A DNA stretch of 64,000 nt from Baylisascaris procyonis (lineage: Eukaryota; Nematoda; Chromadorea; Rhabditida; Ascarididae), in NCBI GenBank assembly GCA_037389465.1, contig JAZARR010000095.1:3416501-3480500 (forward strand). The letters are read 5' to 3'. Below the pieces are notes generated by a model. The model had not been told where the DNA came from, did not search any database, and was given only the letters and a program-made list of their open reading frames with translations. Shown in pieces: positions 51,401 through 64,000 of the stretch (position 1 is the stretch's first letter; the number at the start of each line of letters is the position of its first letter). Position numbers and translations under genes: made by a program.

Positions 51401-54400
51401 TGTGTTTGCGAGTGCCCTTTCAAGCAGCAATTGCAATTCAATTTGTCATGGGACACTGGCATCAGCTATAAATGCAGAAGGTTGGAGGAGAAGGCAAGGG
51501 AAAAAGCGGAAGTTCATAATGAATCGACCAGGATTCTGTCTAGGATTTTGAGTTAGAGAAGGCGGCCATGGGTTATAGGTTCATAAATAGTGCTATAATT
51601 AGTTATATAAACATTCATTCGAAATGCGCAAATTTATTCATATATCAGTTGCCTAAATGGATTGATTATTTGCTTTGTCTCGTATGCTTTTGCATATCCT
51701 ACTATTGATCCTTTCTTTAATAAATTATTTTTTTGGTATGTTATCCCTAAAAAGTTGACCCAGAATGGGGTTGTTTCAATTCGTTGAAAAATTTTTTTCT
51801 CGAAGTAAGCATTTCAGATGATGGGAGTCGAAAGGAGGGAGGTATAAATAAAATATAATGGCAAGAATTAGATCTGTGAAAATAATGATACAAATATGTC
51901 GCAGTATTTGTGTGTATGATATGCATGCATTGAAGTGACAAGAACGCAACGGGGCGCTCCTTCGCTGTGCACATAATGGTTATGAGTAGGCTCGTATATC
52001 ATCGTTGCCTAAATTTGCATTAAAAGCAGCCGGCGTGGCGAGAGCAAACCGCATCGCTAATGTGTCCATTAATGACAAATTGCTGACAGTTGTGTTAGCC
52101 TCATGGATAGCCTATTTTCATTTATTCCTCGTTTAGTGCTCATAATTTACTCATTGCATTCGCTATCCAGAAATAATTTTGCACCATATTTCCCTTCTTA
52201 GGGGTGTGAATGTGCAAAATTCCTTCATAGAACAGACTCTGTCTGAGTTGGGCACTCTTTCCTATTACTACACACGTAGTAAATTATTTACCATTTTGTA
52301 GCCAATAAGGAGCCAGCTCTTACGAACGATGCCAGCATGTAGATCGTGGGGATGAAGAAAAGATTTGAGACTTGTGATTGTGAGCAAAACCACAGAGAAA
52401 AACTTTTTTAACTAATACGGCATGGTATGTATGCAAAGTAAGTATCTGTTGTCTATTTTTTTGACTCACATCCAGAAAGAAAGCTACACTGCTATACTTT
52501 CCCTTCGCCAATGCAACCAGGCAGAGGAAACGATCCGTACTGAAAGTTTTCGCACTGAATTCATAAAGGTTGCGAAGCATTTGAGCATTTAATTGCATTA
52601 CTTTCAGCCTGATTTCGTATTTGCGTGTTCATCCGGTGATTTGGATGCTGTTGACGATCTGCTCGAATGTGTGGAAGATCCAGCATTAGCTTCCGGTCTA
52701 ATAGCGGCTGCAAGTCGTGGTCACACTGACGTATGTAGAACGATTCTCGATAAGAAATCTTCAGCAGCACATTATGTCGACTGTCAGCAATGGAACGCAC
52801 TACGTTCAGCAGCTTGCAACAATCATATAGCCGTATTGGATATGCTCATCGAATACGGTTAGTTTTGGCAAATGTTTTTCTGTTTAAAATATTTTTGTGA
52901 AGTAAATAATATTATCGCAAAGGAATGTTTTTACGCGTCTTTACCTCAGCCGTGAAGATAGGGTTTTTCATTCGTGATTTCCCTTCATCTGTGCGTATGT
53001 GTTTGTAACCGCTGCACTGATTTCATTGTTTGGCCTATGGAGACGATTATGGATGCTCTTGTTTTGCTTCAGATCCGACGCATGCATTGCTATCAAATTT
53101 TTTGACCAATATGGGATCTCCGGAATGGTTTAAACCTCCCTGATATGGAGGGAATATTTGTTTAGTGCATTTGCTTGCATGAATCGTTCTATAATATATC
53201 CCATGCTATCCATCTACTGTGTAAACTTAAAACTAATTCTTTGTTCTTATGACGTTTTGGAGATAGATATGCGTACCGTAGTGTTTTACTTAATGGCCCA
53301 GTTACATGGGAAAACTTTATTACAGCATGACGTACTGTTAAATTAAATAGAAAGCTAAATTTAAAACTTGAATCATAACCTGTTAGAAATATAGGGATGG
53401 GTTTCTTCAGGTGCTTTCCGATAAAATCCGGCGCGGGTTGCAGACTAGCACACATATCTTGACACACTCTAGCCCTAATTAGCATATTTATTCATTTATT
53501 AATATAATAGCAATGTTGATATTTAAAAAAGTCGAATATTCATAGAGCATCCATTCAAGTTTTGAGGGTTTTCAGATTTCACCCATGGAGGATAAATCCA
53601 GTAAAGTCGTTTTCATAGAAAGTAGCAGCTATTATTGAACTGTGCTGTGATCATTATTAGCGCTCAAGAGGAATATTTTGGCAAAAAATATGATTTTTGA
53701 AAACGATTTTACTAAAAAATGAAAGAACTTGGGAAATTCATTACCATTTTTCATGCATCGCAAGAGTATTATCCAACATTATAACAGTAACAGTTTTGAA
53801 GGAAAATTTTTTAATGAGGAATTCAAAAATACTTGAGATCTTGTTTCCCTCTTTCCTCATTCTTCCCTCCTCCCGCTCCTCTTCCTGTCCCTCTCTCTTC
53901 CTCCATTCCCCTTTAGCTCGACGATTCCATTTTCCTTCTCGAACGGACCGTTATGCATGCAGATGCGTTCGTTCAAAAACATAATTGAACGATCGTTTGC
54001 TTCGAGTGGATGCAATAAAAGCACATCATGGGTATAGGAGCGTTTAATTGATACATATTTATCGTATGTGAACATGCAATAACCATATGAGCATATGGTA
54101 AAGAGGTTGCAATTGTAGGAAACACAATGCCATCAACTATATGATGTTATCACTTAACTAAAGCATATTGCTTTCAAATTATCAACGGTTTCATCCTCAT
54201 CACTTAAAATAAGTGCATGCATTATATCTGAAGGGATAGGTGGTTATATTTTAGATTGTAAGAATGTATGAATGGGGTGTAAAAGGAATATGAGTGTATG
54301 AGTGAAGGATCTGAAATGAACATAGTTGACGATATCGGATGGAGAGTTTAATGGAAAAGCCTAGAAGTTTTTGAAAAGTTTAGATTGAGAACATTCTTCA

Positions 54401-57400
54401 TTCGTATGAATTCATCGTTTATTTTTGCATGAGTGAAAAGTATAATTGTGCGGCACATATAGGTTGCTTAAATTTTATAGATTATTTACCGCTAAATTAT
54501 TTGATCGATAGAGTAAACGATCGTAACTTATTATTGGTATAATAACGAACTGTAATGATCCACATAACGGTGCAATTAGATCGTCGATTGCAATTGCACA
54601 TGTCGATTACAATTAGATTACATTGAATTGCAATTGCTCATTTCATGAAGGAGCCACTTAATATCCTTGCAATAATTGAGGATGTATGTCTATGCTTGCA
54701 TTTGTTTGTTTATTAGCTTATTTTCGTACTGATGCGTGTCGGCTTCTCGCACTGAAATAGCATACAACCGTTCCGGTTGTTCTTAATTGCTTTGCGAACT
54801 GAATTTGCTTGTTTAGCAGTGTTTCGACTAGCGGTCACTAACTGAGTCATCTACTTAGTAAACAAATTAACATATTTTGCGATGTACCATTTAGATGGCC
54901 ACTTAGATAGTCGCATGCGAGTTTTGAGAGTTCATAGTAGATAATTGAATTTAATAGAGAAATTGTAAAAGTCGTTTTTATAACAGCATTTTCCTGTTGT
55001 GAAAATGTTTACCTATTTGATGCGGATACTTGAAATGAACCAAAGAAAGTTATTTCCACCAGAGCATTTTTAACACAATTTTTGCAATAGAAAACCACGA
55101 AATTATGAAGAAGTAGTGATGCGCATTTGAAGCTTGTATTGATTGGATGATTTTTTTTTTTCTTCAGAAATAATTTAACGAAAAATTTCAGTAGCTTCAC
55201 ACCTATTGAAATAGTCGTTGACCTTTGAACTCTTGCGGGTGATAGATTTTTGCACTTCAACGAAGAAACCCATTGTGGGAGGTGGACGGGAGCTGTTATA
55301 GCAAACTTCTTTCGTGGTCCCATATAAATCTCGGAGCCGGTTAGTGCGTATTTTTAATTTGATCTTTTGTCTCATATGCTGGGTTTATGAGGTTTTTAAA
55401 GCTGATCCGGGATATTTGCCCACCTCCTATAAGTGGCCGTTGTTTCTGCAATAGCTGCTGACTATACTATTTTCGTTTTGTTTAGGTATTGACGTGGATG
55501 AATGTGGCAATGGTGGACGAACAGCACTTCGAGCGGCTGCTTGGTAAGTCATCTTTTCAAACAAAACAAACACCACCTCTCTCCTCTGTTACTATATCTT
55601 CCACCAATAGTTCATGGATTAATTTTTGACACCTATATATCAAAGTTTTCACTTAATATTCTTCCAATATTTGCGAACTGTGGCGCAAGTTACTTTTGCC
55701 GTATATTTGAATTCGAAAGCCATATGAATCATATAAGTGGAACAGGTATCTCCAACCTGAAGAGTATTCTGCAGGTCGCTGACTTAAGTGTTTAGTTTTC
55801 TTCTCGCCACTTGAGGATGGAGCTTGGATTGGGATTATGTGATTGTGATTTATTGATGATGCTATAGTCATTGACTCAATCCTATTTAGGCGGTAGTTGA
55901 TTGGAGCCAAAAATAGTAATTATTCAATTTATAGATGCGATAACACTATTAAATCATCGTTGTGTCAGTGTTGCTCTTTATTATAGTGAAATAGATGATG
56001 AATGTGCCGCACTGAAATTTGCATGTAAACAAGATATACGAGTGGGAGATGGGTGGAAAAGCATTGAACGACGGACGTGTTGCCCGGATGTGGAAACACA
56101 TAGGAAAGCACATTATCGTTGGAGAGACATCAGGCTCTGCGTCTCCACTCGAGATGGCCAATTATCACAGCGTACTACTATAAGACATAAAGGCATGACG
56201 CCAAAATGTGCTCACTTGCGGAAGTGCATTAGCAAAAAGAAGCATTAGGGTTACGAGCATACAAATACATCGCTTCTTTGTTGTTTTCTTTGCTAACATT
56301 TTAAAATAGATGCAAAAACTAATATTACAGTTAGCTTTACAATTAATCCTATACAAATTTAAAATTTCACACAATCTTTGAAATATGAGCTGATATTTGC
56401 TAGTGAATAAAATTGTCAAAAACAGGCTTTCCTGAAATTCATAATTCGAAATCGGTTTATAAGAGCATCAATAATTTCATCAAACTATAGCGAGCTTTTT
56501 TTGCATCACCAGTCCTTCATTTTCTTGTTGTCTTCTAATCCACCTATAAACCTCCTGGTTTTTTCTAATTCACCTTTAAACTTTTAAAGGTGTTAGCTAC
56601 CATTTCTTTAACGAAAGGTATTCATCTCAGTAACTTTCGAGCTTCATTGGCCATAGTGTTTTGATAGATTACTGAGAAATCATTGCATGAAGCTCATTGC
56701 TAAATTTGCGGCATTTTTATAATCGTTGCTGAACCAAATGTATTACTCTTACTTTATGCATACAATATTGACAGGAGTGGACATGAGGCCATCGTTGAGC
56801 GTCTTCTACAATCAAAAGCCGACGTGGATAAAAAGGATTCAGAAGGGCGGACTGCCCTTATGGCCGCTGCGTTTATGGATCATTTCAATATAGTCTCTTT
56901 GCTCCTCAGATATGGAGCTGACCCCAATGTGAGGAATTTTTTGCGCTTGGCATACTCATTTTGGGGTTTTTTTCTTAATTTTTCAATAATTTTCTATTCT
57001 GCAGTAAATTTTCAAAAAGTTCTCACGGCAATGAGCTCGTTTCTGTGGTATTTGAATCTACATTTAAATGAAATTTTGACGACACTATTTTCCAACCAAT
57101 GTTATTTCAGTTACTCGACTCATCTGGAGCGACTGCTTTACATTTGGCATTGGCTAATTGCGCTCATTCAGAAGAACACAATAAAACTGTTGCTGAACTT
57201 CTCAATGGTTCGTTGCAAACATTCGTTGAACTTGCCCAGTTTTAGATTGATATTAACGAGTTTGTTTACAGTTAATTAAATTTAACTTTGAATGTTATCA
57301 TTCAGTGATAATTCTATGAAATAAATGTCAATAAAATATAAAGTTGTTTCATGATTAAACTAAAAAAAAAAAGTTTGCGCAATCTTTTCATCAACATTTC

Positions 57401-60400
57401 AGTTTTTATTGCTTTTCCTCCTCGCTGAAAAATTCAGATTGTTGTTTGGAAATTAATAAATCTATTGCTTGAACATAATGATAGGATGTGTTTTATATAA
57501 ATATTCATTGTAATTTTTGCTTTATTTTATGATAAATATTAGCGTTCTTTGTAAAATTGTTTTTTCTCAGGTGGTTCAAATGTTGACATCGAGGATGCAA
57601 ATGGACGTAATTGTGTTCATTTAGCAGCATATCATGGTGACGATAACCTGGAGGCTACAATTGAGAGGTGTAGAAATATTGACACACAGGTAAATATTGG
57701 TGATTTATTTCTTGTTTTCTTGACTTATCTCAATATTGTTCCTTTTTTTGATTTCAGAGTTAAATTGCTGATATTTTTGAGAACAAGAGCATTTCGATGT
57801 TCCATGGATTTATCTTTCCCCAACAATGGATGAATGTTGAAGTCTTAAGAGCGTATGGTCTGATTACGGTCCCCTTGTTGATGCTATCACCTATGCTGAT
57901 CGTTCCAGAAAAGGATCAGGTGCATAAAGTTCTTTGTTCTTCAGTACTTATTAATTTTGCTACACATACATACTTAGTGACTTTCAATTTACCCTATAAT
58001 CTTTACAAATAAACAGTTCACATGTCTTAAAGTAAAGAGATAAGGGAGGGCAAGTAAAGAGATAAAATTGCAGGATCATGGTGGCCGAACTGCGCTAATG
58101 TTGGCTGCTTGTCAAGGCAAAATGCTAGCGTGTCAGAAGCTAATCGAGCATGGTGCTGACATTGATTGCATCGATAATCACGGTCGAACTGCTTTGATTC
58201 TAGCTGCGATACACGCAAATTTAGATATTTGCCAGATGTGCATAAGTCTTGGTGCTGATGAAGGACATAAGGTTCGTTGAGCTTTTATGCGCAAGTATCG
58301 TCTTCAATCAAACATGACGCAAAATTGGCCACCAGTGAAAATTAGTGGAAAGCATAACTGGATTGGGAGGAGAAGGGGAATTAAGAAACCTGAGAGATCA
58401 AAAAACCAGATAACCTTAAGAGTGGAACAGTGCTGATGTCGATGTTTATATATTGTCAACAAATTCTCTGTTTCTGTGATTGCTTCATTGACCACTTCAG
58501 TGGCAACAGATTCCTTCTCATCTTCTTTCAGAAGTGATTTTAAGCCTTCTTGGTCCATAAAAATATAGATGACTGAAATGAGATAGAACATGGAAAGGAA
58601 AGCAATGAGTACGGAAAAACAAATCAATGCTTACATATAAGTTCTGTAATATCTTATAAGTTAGCACTTCTCTCCTATCACATCCGTTCAACCTCAACGA
58701 GTTTTTGTCCATAGTGTATCTTTTTCTATCTTGTCCCTACACTGGGTCATACCATCCACTCTCCAACTCACCCCCCACCCCCCCTCCCCCTCCCATGTTG
58801 CGTGTGAGAAAAAATCGGAACAGCCTCTTTATTTCATTTTTTTATATCTGACGGCTAGGTGTTGGGCAGTTACAAGTCAAGATGTCTGAACTTGAGAGGA
58901 AAGGAAAAATTTAGGTTACTTCTTCTATTTCAAAGGAACTACTGTATCACAAAAGAGCATGCTTTTCTGTTTCCATTTTTTTGAGTATTTGCGCAAATAT
59001 TGAGCATACATAGATTGTTTTTTTTTTGTATTGACTGCTTGAATTAAGCGTTTATTTAGTAAATATTTTTAAGAAACCGCTTTTAAATTGAAGCCACCCC
59101 CCCTTCTCTGCATATCACGGTCGCATGACATACGACAACAAGAATTGTTAGTCAATCACCTTTCATTGAAGCCTTTGAGCATCGTTTTTGGAAATCATAG
59201 CAGATCGAATTGCACTTGTTTTTACCGTATTACGCATACAGTGCTGTGTAGACATTAAGATGCAGGTGTGTGCCATTCTCTCTATTATACCGCAATGTTT
59301 ACCTAACATTGCTGGTTTGCTTCTCGATAAGGGATCCATTTCCATACTTGAACTTCTCTTTCGGTCACTGCTCTGTTTGCATTCTGAGAAAGGGAGGGTA
59401 CTACGGTGTGTATAACCTCATGGTCTCTTCAACAATTGCAAATCTCGGGTTTACAATTGCCCATTTCTTTTCGAGGTAAACGATTATAGAGTTTGATTGT
59501 ACGGAACACATTAAGATGATTTCTTTGGATGCTGCTCCCAACTGATTAAGCAATAATTTGCTAGTGTCCTATGGATATAGTTGTGTGTGGGTTGCTATAA
59601 ACTATCTACTAGAGTGCTCAGTGATATGTCATAACCATCATATAAATAACCTAAGAAATGTCTAACTGGAATGGAGACATCCTTGACGAAACACCAGTTA
59701 AGATAAATTATTCGTTGAAGTTGAAATTTAATAGAGACAACATTCCAAATAGTCTTCTTATTTATTATCGTCGTTTTTTAAATCGAATATAGATTGTTAA
59801 CATCGTCATAAGATAATCATACTTTTCACCTATCTTCCGATGGCAGTTTGTTTGGCGTGAAGGGGAATCTGTGTTTTGAGAAGATATAAAAAATAAATAA
59901 GTTTTGCTTTTACACATTGAGGGATTGAAAGCAGTTCAATAGTTGCTGTTACAGGATAACGATGGTGCAGTGGCATTGCACTATGCGGCAATGCATGCAA
60001 ATAAGGAATTGGTAAGATTGTTGTGCACACCGACAACAGTAATCACTAACGATTGCCATGGAAACCATCCATTACTTATCGCCGCTCAACATCCCAACGT
60101 TGATGTAATTAATTACACTTATTTGAATTAGCTGGAATGTTCTAGTTGATTTTTGAAACTTTAAAACTGTTAAGGAATTCGATTTGATGCATTTTTGCGA
60201 ACTCACTTTCTAATTTCCCTTTATTTTTTTGGAGTAATTCATCAGAACTCGATGCTTAAGGCTTACTTATTCATCACATATTTCATTGATAAGAATGACT
60301 AAAAAAATTTATTCGATTGAAATCAATTTATGGCATTAAAATCAATAAAATCAGCATTATTAATGAAGATATTCGATTCGATCTTCAATTTCGATCCAGT

Positions 60401-63079
60401 AAATTTGTCAAATACTTTGAAAATTCAAAACTACGCTAATTAACAGCTGTGTTCGATGTTATTGTCTCTTAATGTGAGGACTATAAAGCGCCTCATTGAC
60501 TTCTGTAGATAAAATCTGTTGTTAGCCATTTGTCATATATTTTTACCGTGCCATTGACTGTGGAAATATTATCAGAGGTTTTTAGAAGTTATCGGTCACA
60601 AGCTTCAAATCTATTAGCATTATGTCAATTTCAGATAAACTCTGATTCGTTTATTAGAACTGCAGTTATCCTTTAAAGAGTCATTGATTCATATTCACAA
60701 TTATTTTTATCGATGTAAATTTTTTCATTCTGTTTCATTGTAAGATAACATCTTCTCGAATTACCTTCTCAAAGCTTTTATGTGACCTTTGGGAATTGTA
60801 ATATTTCAGGTGGTTGCTGAACTATTAAATCTTGGTGCACCAATTCATCTACAGTCGCATGATGGTCAATCAGCACTTCGTATTGCAGCATTAGCTCATA
60901 ATGAGGGTGTTGTGCGTTGTTTGGTGAAGCATATTCTTGCGGTTGGTGATAAAACCGATTTAGAGGAACATGATCTCGATGGCACACCTCTCCTTCATAC
61001 CGTTATGATTGCTCATGATGCTGCAATGAGTGCTGTTTTATTAGATCTTGGCACATCAACTGCTGTGCGTGATGCACACGCTAGAACATGTGCACATGTT
61101 GTTGCACAGGTGAATTGCATTTTGTTTTATTTTTTCCTTCCACTTACCTATGTGGACTTTAGAAGTTAATAAAGCTGAAGTTCCATTATCATTCACTTAT
61201 GGATTCCACAGAATTTGATTGGCGAGATCGTTATCGCGTTTTACTGCTATCTACAACGTTGAAGCTCAATTCCCTTCCCGGTCGAAGGCTTTGAAGAAGG
61301 TATTTAGCGCGTAATAAGAGCCCGAATTCATGGGATTGATGTTCTTGAAGAAGTAAGCTAACGAAAATGATGATGCCATAAATTAGCAAACTCAACGAAG
61401 CGTGCAGTTCGTTGCTATTTGTTCAGAATGATCCCTTCTCGAGTGCTAGCATCTAAGTTAAGCCGAAACTGAATTATCTTAGTAATAGCCTTCACACAGA
61501 TCAACTTTGCTGCTGATTACTTATTTCATCTTGTTGTTCCAGACATCCCTTAGCTCAACATATAGTGCTTAATTCTTTTTGTATTATTTCGTCAACTCAA
61601 TTGCTATTCATTGCAATGCAGCCAACTCGATATTATTTAGATTAACGACTTGAAAATTGCTGAGTTGATTAGAGAATATGGTGGCAATTTTGAATCTCGC
61701 GATGAAGCTGGTCGTACTCCACTCATGACAGCCGTATGGGCGTCAAATTACGAGATTGCTCACTATATGCTAGAGAGTATTGGTGTTTCTCCGAATGCGG
61801 TCGATTTCCAGGTAAATTGTTGCGATTCATTTCAACGATATGAAATATAAAGAGTAAGCGGTTGTAAATACGGATATATGGAACTTTTTCCAATAGCGAA
61901 TATCAAATTACAAACAACGATGATTTTGATTGCTATTGTTGACAGCTTCATTTTTGTGAGCAATATCATGTTAATGCTATGCGTATATCACTCTTTTCGA
62001 TTATGCCAATTTCGCTCAAATATGCGTACCATGAAAAATTGCGACGGTGAAATTTATTCAGCTCAAATATCTGAGCCAACTTTGCATTACAAGCGATCGA
62101 CTATGAGTTAAAAGCAATGTTTCTGGTAGGGTAGTTCCACAATAAGTCTGTTAAGTAGAGATATGCATTGTTGCAAATTATTTATGTGTAGGTAGTTATT
62201 ATCTTGTCATTCTAATGTGAGAATCGTCTATCATATCCACTTCCTCGACATATTTCTCTATTTATTATTCAAATAATTGTATTTATTTAAAAGAGTAGCT
62301 TAAAAGTTTTGCTTTTAAGGGAGCGACAGCATTGAATATCGCCGCACAAATTGGCCATCGTGATCTAGTCGTGCTGTTGTTGAAGTTCGGTGCAGAGCCT
62401 TCTCTTTGCGATAATCTAGGTCGTAATGCAGCTGATGTTGCTCAACTTGCGGGTCATGAACATATCAGGTGAGTGGGACAAACCAACAAACTTTTTTCTT
62501 ATCTTCAGCGAGACGTAGTTGATGGGAAAGATAGGAGGGAGAAGAATTAGGAATATTGGTAGTTTCCTGTTAAACAAAGAAGAGCATATTATTTGTACCT
62601 CTATCTGAATACTCTGGGATGTTATAACGAGAAGTTTGCAATTTGCTTTGTTTAGTCTATGGAATTAAATAGTTTCAAACATTGCACTGCACATCCTTCT
62701 ATATAATCGCAAATCGTCGAAGATATTTCAATAATGGTAAAAGTATTCCTATAATGAGATTATTACGCTTCTATAAATCAATCAGAAGCATTTATAACGG
62801 TTACTTTCATCATTTTTTGTTAACATCATTGTTTTTTCTAGCACATATTCCAAGAATTTTGTTATTGTTTTGTGCAATTGGAGTGAATCCATTCCATATC
62901 GCTCAAATTTCAGGCAGATTCTCAAAAGTGCATCAGGATCGGCGGATAGTTCAGGTTTTGGTTCATTACCAACTAGTCCGTCGGATCAACGAACAAAATC
63001 ATTATCTCGTCGTGTTGGTATCGCCACTAATCCCAAATATTTGCAAAGTCCAAAAATTGTACAACGTGCAACAACATAA
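36415..63079 (+). CDS. ANKRD50: ANKRD50 orthologue: P-loop NTPase plus ankyrin-repeat protein
   Basis: Seventeen exons: 36415-36525, 41259-41423, 42265-42381, 46193-46378, 46869-47337, 48853-48992, 52608-52857, 55486-55543, 56775-56928, 57111-57207, 57571-57689, 58074-58271, 59955-60104, 60810-61109, 61641-61811, 62320-62468, 62914-63079. All phases join cleanly, giving about 999 residues. Order: KRRFRKWV, then Walker A GAPYTGKT (25-32), Walker [10 protein letters not shown] (114-122), a sensor-like TSR (145-147), a STAND helical region, ankyrin repeats from about 397 to 945, and a Ser-rich tail ending with [12 protein letters not shown]. The ankyrin block [20 protein letters not shown] and the tail motif are close to what I recall of vertebrate ANKRD50, which aids endosomal cargo recycling with SNX27, retromer and WASH. 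The start ATG is the first in frame before the P-loop; an upstream in-frame extension to 36271 is possible. The related TANC family differs by having TPR repeats, absent here. Confidence 0.9.
37273..37324. repeat. Perfect 21-bp inverted repeat (hairpin)
   Basis: Left arm 37273-37293 and right arm 37304-37324 are exact reverse complements, 21 of 21, separated by a 10-base loop. As RNA this would be a strong stem-loop inside the ANKRD50-like pre-mRNA. It directly abuts a two-copy tandem repeat. Confidence 0.95.
37323..37388. repeat. Two-copy direct repeat, 34-base period
   Basis: A 32-base unit beginning TCTCATGTCAATTAACGGTG occurs at 37323-37354 and again at 37357-37388 without mismatch, spaced by AA. 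The first copy overlaps the end of the hairpin by two bases. Confidence 0.95.
38830..39120 (+). mobile_element. Possible decayed Tc1/mariner-like transposase fragment
   Basis: One plus-strand frame reads [16 protein letters not shown] at about 38955-39000. This resembles the (S/V)VMVWxGxxAxGxxPLxF block that precedes the second catalytic Asp in Tc1/mariner transposases. Stops flank it and no terminal inverted repeats or catalytic triad could be identified, so the call is weak. Confidence 0.2.
40219..40425 (+). other. Exon-like open stretch inside ANKRD50 intron 1
   Basis: A TTTCCCATGCAG acceptor is followed by an open phase-0 frame of 69 codons to a CAG|GTGGGA donor. Phases match the flanking exons 1 and 2, so it could be an optional cassette exon between Walker A and the next strand. 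Its translation ([17 protein letters not shown], then a helical, acidic part) matches nothing I know in ANKRD50. It may be chance. Confidence 0.25.
42382..46192. other. Intron 3 of the ANKRD50-like gene
   Basis: A 3.8 kb intron. At 44913-45164 both strands are open for about 75-83 codons and the local G+C is higher than around it. Neither translation is recognised. The remainder is AT-rich with no coding signal. Confidence 0.55.
48993..52607. other. Intron 6 of the ANKRD50-like gene
   Basis: A 3.6 kb intron with a G-rich tract at 49176-49201 (runs of four, five and nine G). No ankyrin-like exon was found, and the coding sequence on either side joins without an obvious gap. Short frames here (for example 50537-50887, -) look random. 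Confidence 0.6.
52858..55485. other. Intron 7 of the ANKRD50-like gene
   Basis: A 2.6 kb intron. A pyrimidine-rich tract lies near 53840-53930. Nothing coding was found; exons 7 and 8 join through a split Gly codon. Confidence 0.6.
62914..63079 (+). other. C-terminal tail exon with conserved TNP motif
   Basis: The last exon codes residues 946-999: a Ser/Gly-rich linker ([20 protein letters not shown]), a basic SLSRR, and [20 protein letters not shown] before the stop. Vertebrate ANKRD50 has a similar TNPNY-type motif near its C-terminus after a much longer disordered region; this comparison is from memory. Its retention here suggests a binding motif. Confidence 0.8.
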
Positions 63080-63374
63080 TCGTTCAACGCTTCGAATATT
63101 ATATATGAGAGATTGGTTGTATTTTGTAATTAGCATAAATAAGACGAAAAATGAGATTGCATTTTATTGCATTTTTAAGTTTTTTTTTCTCATTTTCACA
63201 GAAAAATTATCTCTGATCTTTGGTTTTTCTTCATCTACAAAGTGTACAAAAATTTCCCTCTCAGTGCATTTCTTTTGACTTTTATGAAATACGGAATTTA
63301 CAGCCTCTCATCTCTATCATTTATGCACTCTACACCTCTCTTCTTCCCTTCCCCTACCTGCATACATTAATTTC

Positions 63375-63380
63375 AATAAA
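63375..63380 (+). terminator. Polyadenylation signal of the ANKRD50-like gene
   Basis: AATAAA lies about 300 bases after the stop at 63079, the first clear hexamer downstream. Confidence 0.45.
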
Positions 63381-64000
63381 TAATTTTTATGCAGATGGAA
63401 TTCGAAAACGAAATAAAGGGCCTTTATGTATGCATTTCGTAAATAATTTCCCCCTTTGATTTGGCGTAAATGTCAATTGGGGTCGGTGATGGTTGATTAG
63501 CGATAAAGTTTTCATTCGATATGTAGATTTCATTTAGCCCTTATCACAAGTTCTTGAAATTTCTTTACGAAACGATACTTTCGGTTGGAAAAAGTGAAAA
63601 GAATGAGGCAATAATCAAATAAATCGATCTGAGCGTCTTCTATATATGTAATTATCGGAAAGATGATGACTTAACAGTTGACCATTCTTTGCCTGAATCA
63701 AAGACACAAGTATTTATGAAGATTTTTTGTCTTTTTTGAATGATTCAATTTTCGAATTTTGATCGATCATTTTTTTGGATCGATAATTTTCACTACTCTT
63801 AAAAATGTATACATTCGATCATCGTTGAGATGGAATGAACAAATGCTTAACTGCCAAAACAATTGAAATGAGCTTAATTGAGTATATTGTTGTTTGTTGT
63901 TGATTATTTATATTGATCTCCGAATTGTGCCATTGTTATTTTCATCATGTTATTATTAGTTTATGATTGCACATATTATTGAAATGGCTAATATGATGCA
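63381..64000. other. 3' flank of the ANKRD50-like gene
   Basis: AT-rich sequence up to the end of the window, with no coding or structural feature that I can support. Confidence 0.6.

Larger units (their letters stand above)
48853..62468 (+). other. Ankyrin-repeat array of the ANKRD50-like protein
   Basis: Exons 6-16, about residues 350-945. Repeats show the usual G(R/A)TAL..AA..GH..(I/V)(V/C)..L(L/I)..GA pattern, for example [40 protein letters not shown] and [20 protein letters not shown]. Roughly a dozen or more repeats can be counted, fewer than I recall for the vertebrate protein. Some are degenerate (the repeat in exon 11, [20 protein letters not shown]). Introns cut repeats at variable points and do not respect the 33-residue period. 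Exon 8 is only 58 nt and ends inside the conserved Trp codon of AAAW. Confidence 0.88.

Noticed and set aside
62682..63278. 198-codon plus-strand frame, the longest in the window
   Set aside because: It starts in the last intron of the ANKRD50-like gene and overlaps the last exon in another frame. Exon 17 has better support from its phase and the conserved tail motif.
1..64000. CRISPR arrays, rRNA, SL RNA, insertion sequences
   Set aside because: No repeat-spacer pattern, no rRNA or spliced-leader sequence and no intact transposon seen on reading. The eukaryotic gene structure makes bacterial features unlikely.

Overview
The window looks like nuclear DNA of a parasitic-type nematode. The DNA is AT-rich. 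Genes are split into many short exons with long introns, and 3' splice sites are of the TTTTCAG/TTTTAG kind. Two genes belong to the transthyretin-like (TTR-like) secreted family, which is strongly expanded in nematodes. A spirurid/filarial-like animal would fit, but that is inference and no species is claimed. No bacterial features, CRISPR array, rRNA or confident tRNA was seen.

Layout. (1) 1-9.3 kb, + strand: two tandem TTR-like genes (89-1348 and 4873-9231), each with three exons and identical intron phases (1, then 0). Both middle exons are exactly 140 nt. (2) 9.3-12.2 kb: intergenic, with frame-broken remnants of at least one further TTR-like gene. (3) 12.2-15.85 kb, - strand: a six-exon, 330-residue homologue of stress-activated MAP kinases (JNK/p38 type). 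Its fold is recognisable end to end, but every catalytic motif is lost or altered, so it reads as a pseudokinase. (4) 15.85-36.4 kb: about 20.5 kb with no convincing gene. It holds a TA microsatellite, G/C-rich tracts, a tRNA-like A-box/B-box element and a GC-rich island with a possible small secreted peptide. (5) 36.4-63.1 kb, + strand: one large gene of 17 coding exons and about 999 residues, an orthologue of ANKRD50. It has an N-terminal P-loop STAND-type NTPase, a long ankyrin-repeat array, and a short tail ending in a conserved Asn-Pro-containing motif. (6) 63.1-64 kb: its 3' flank.

Gene products. The TTR-like proteins are predicted secreted beta-sandwich proteins. The pseudokinase would be an intracellular scaffold or decoy related to stress MAPK signalling. 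Human ANKRD50 acts in endosomal recycling with SNX27, retromer and the WASH complex, and the nematode protein keeps the same architecture in compact form. The window gives no evidence that the three gene types act in one pathway. Exon models come from reading frames, splice-site phase and alignment by eye to remembered family patterns. No database search was run.
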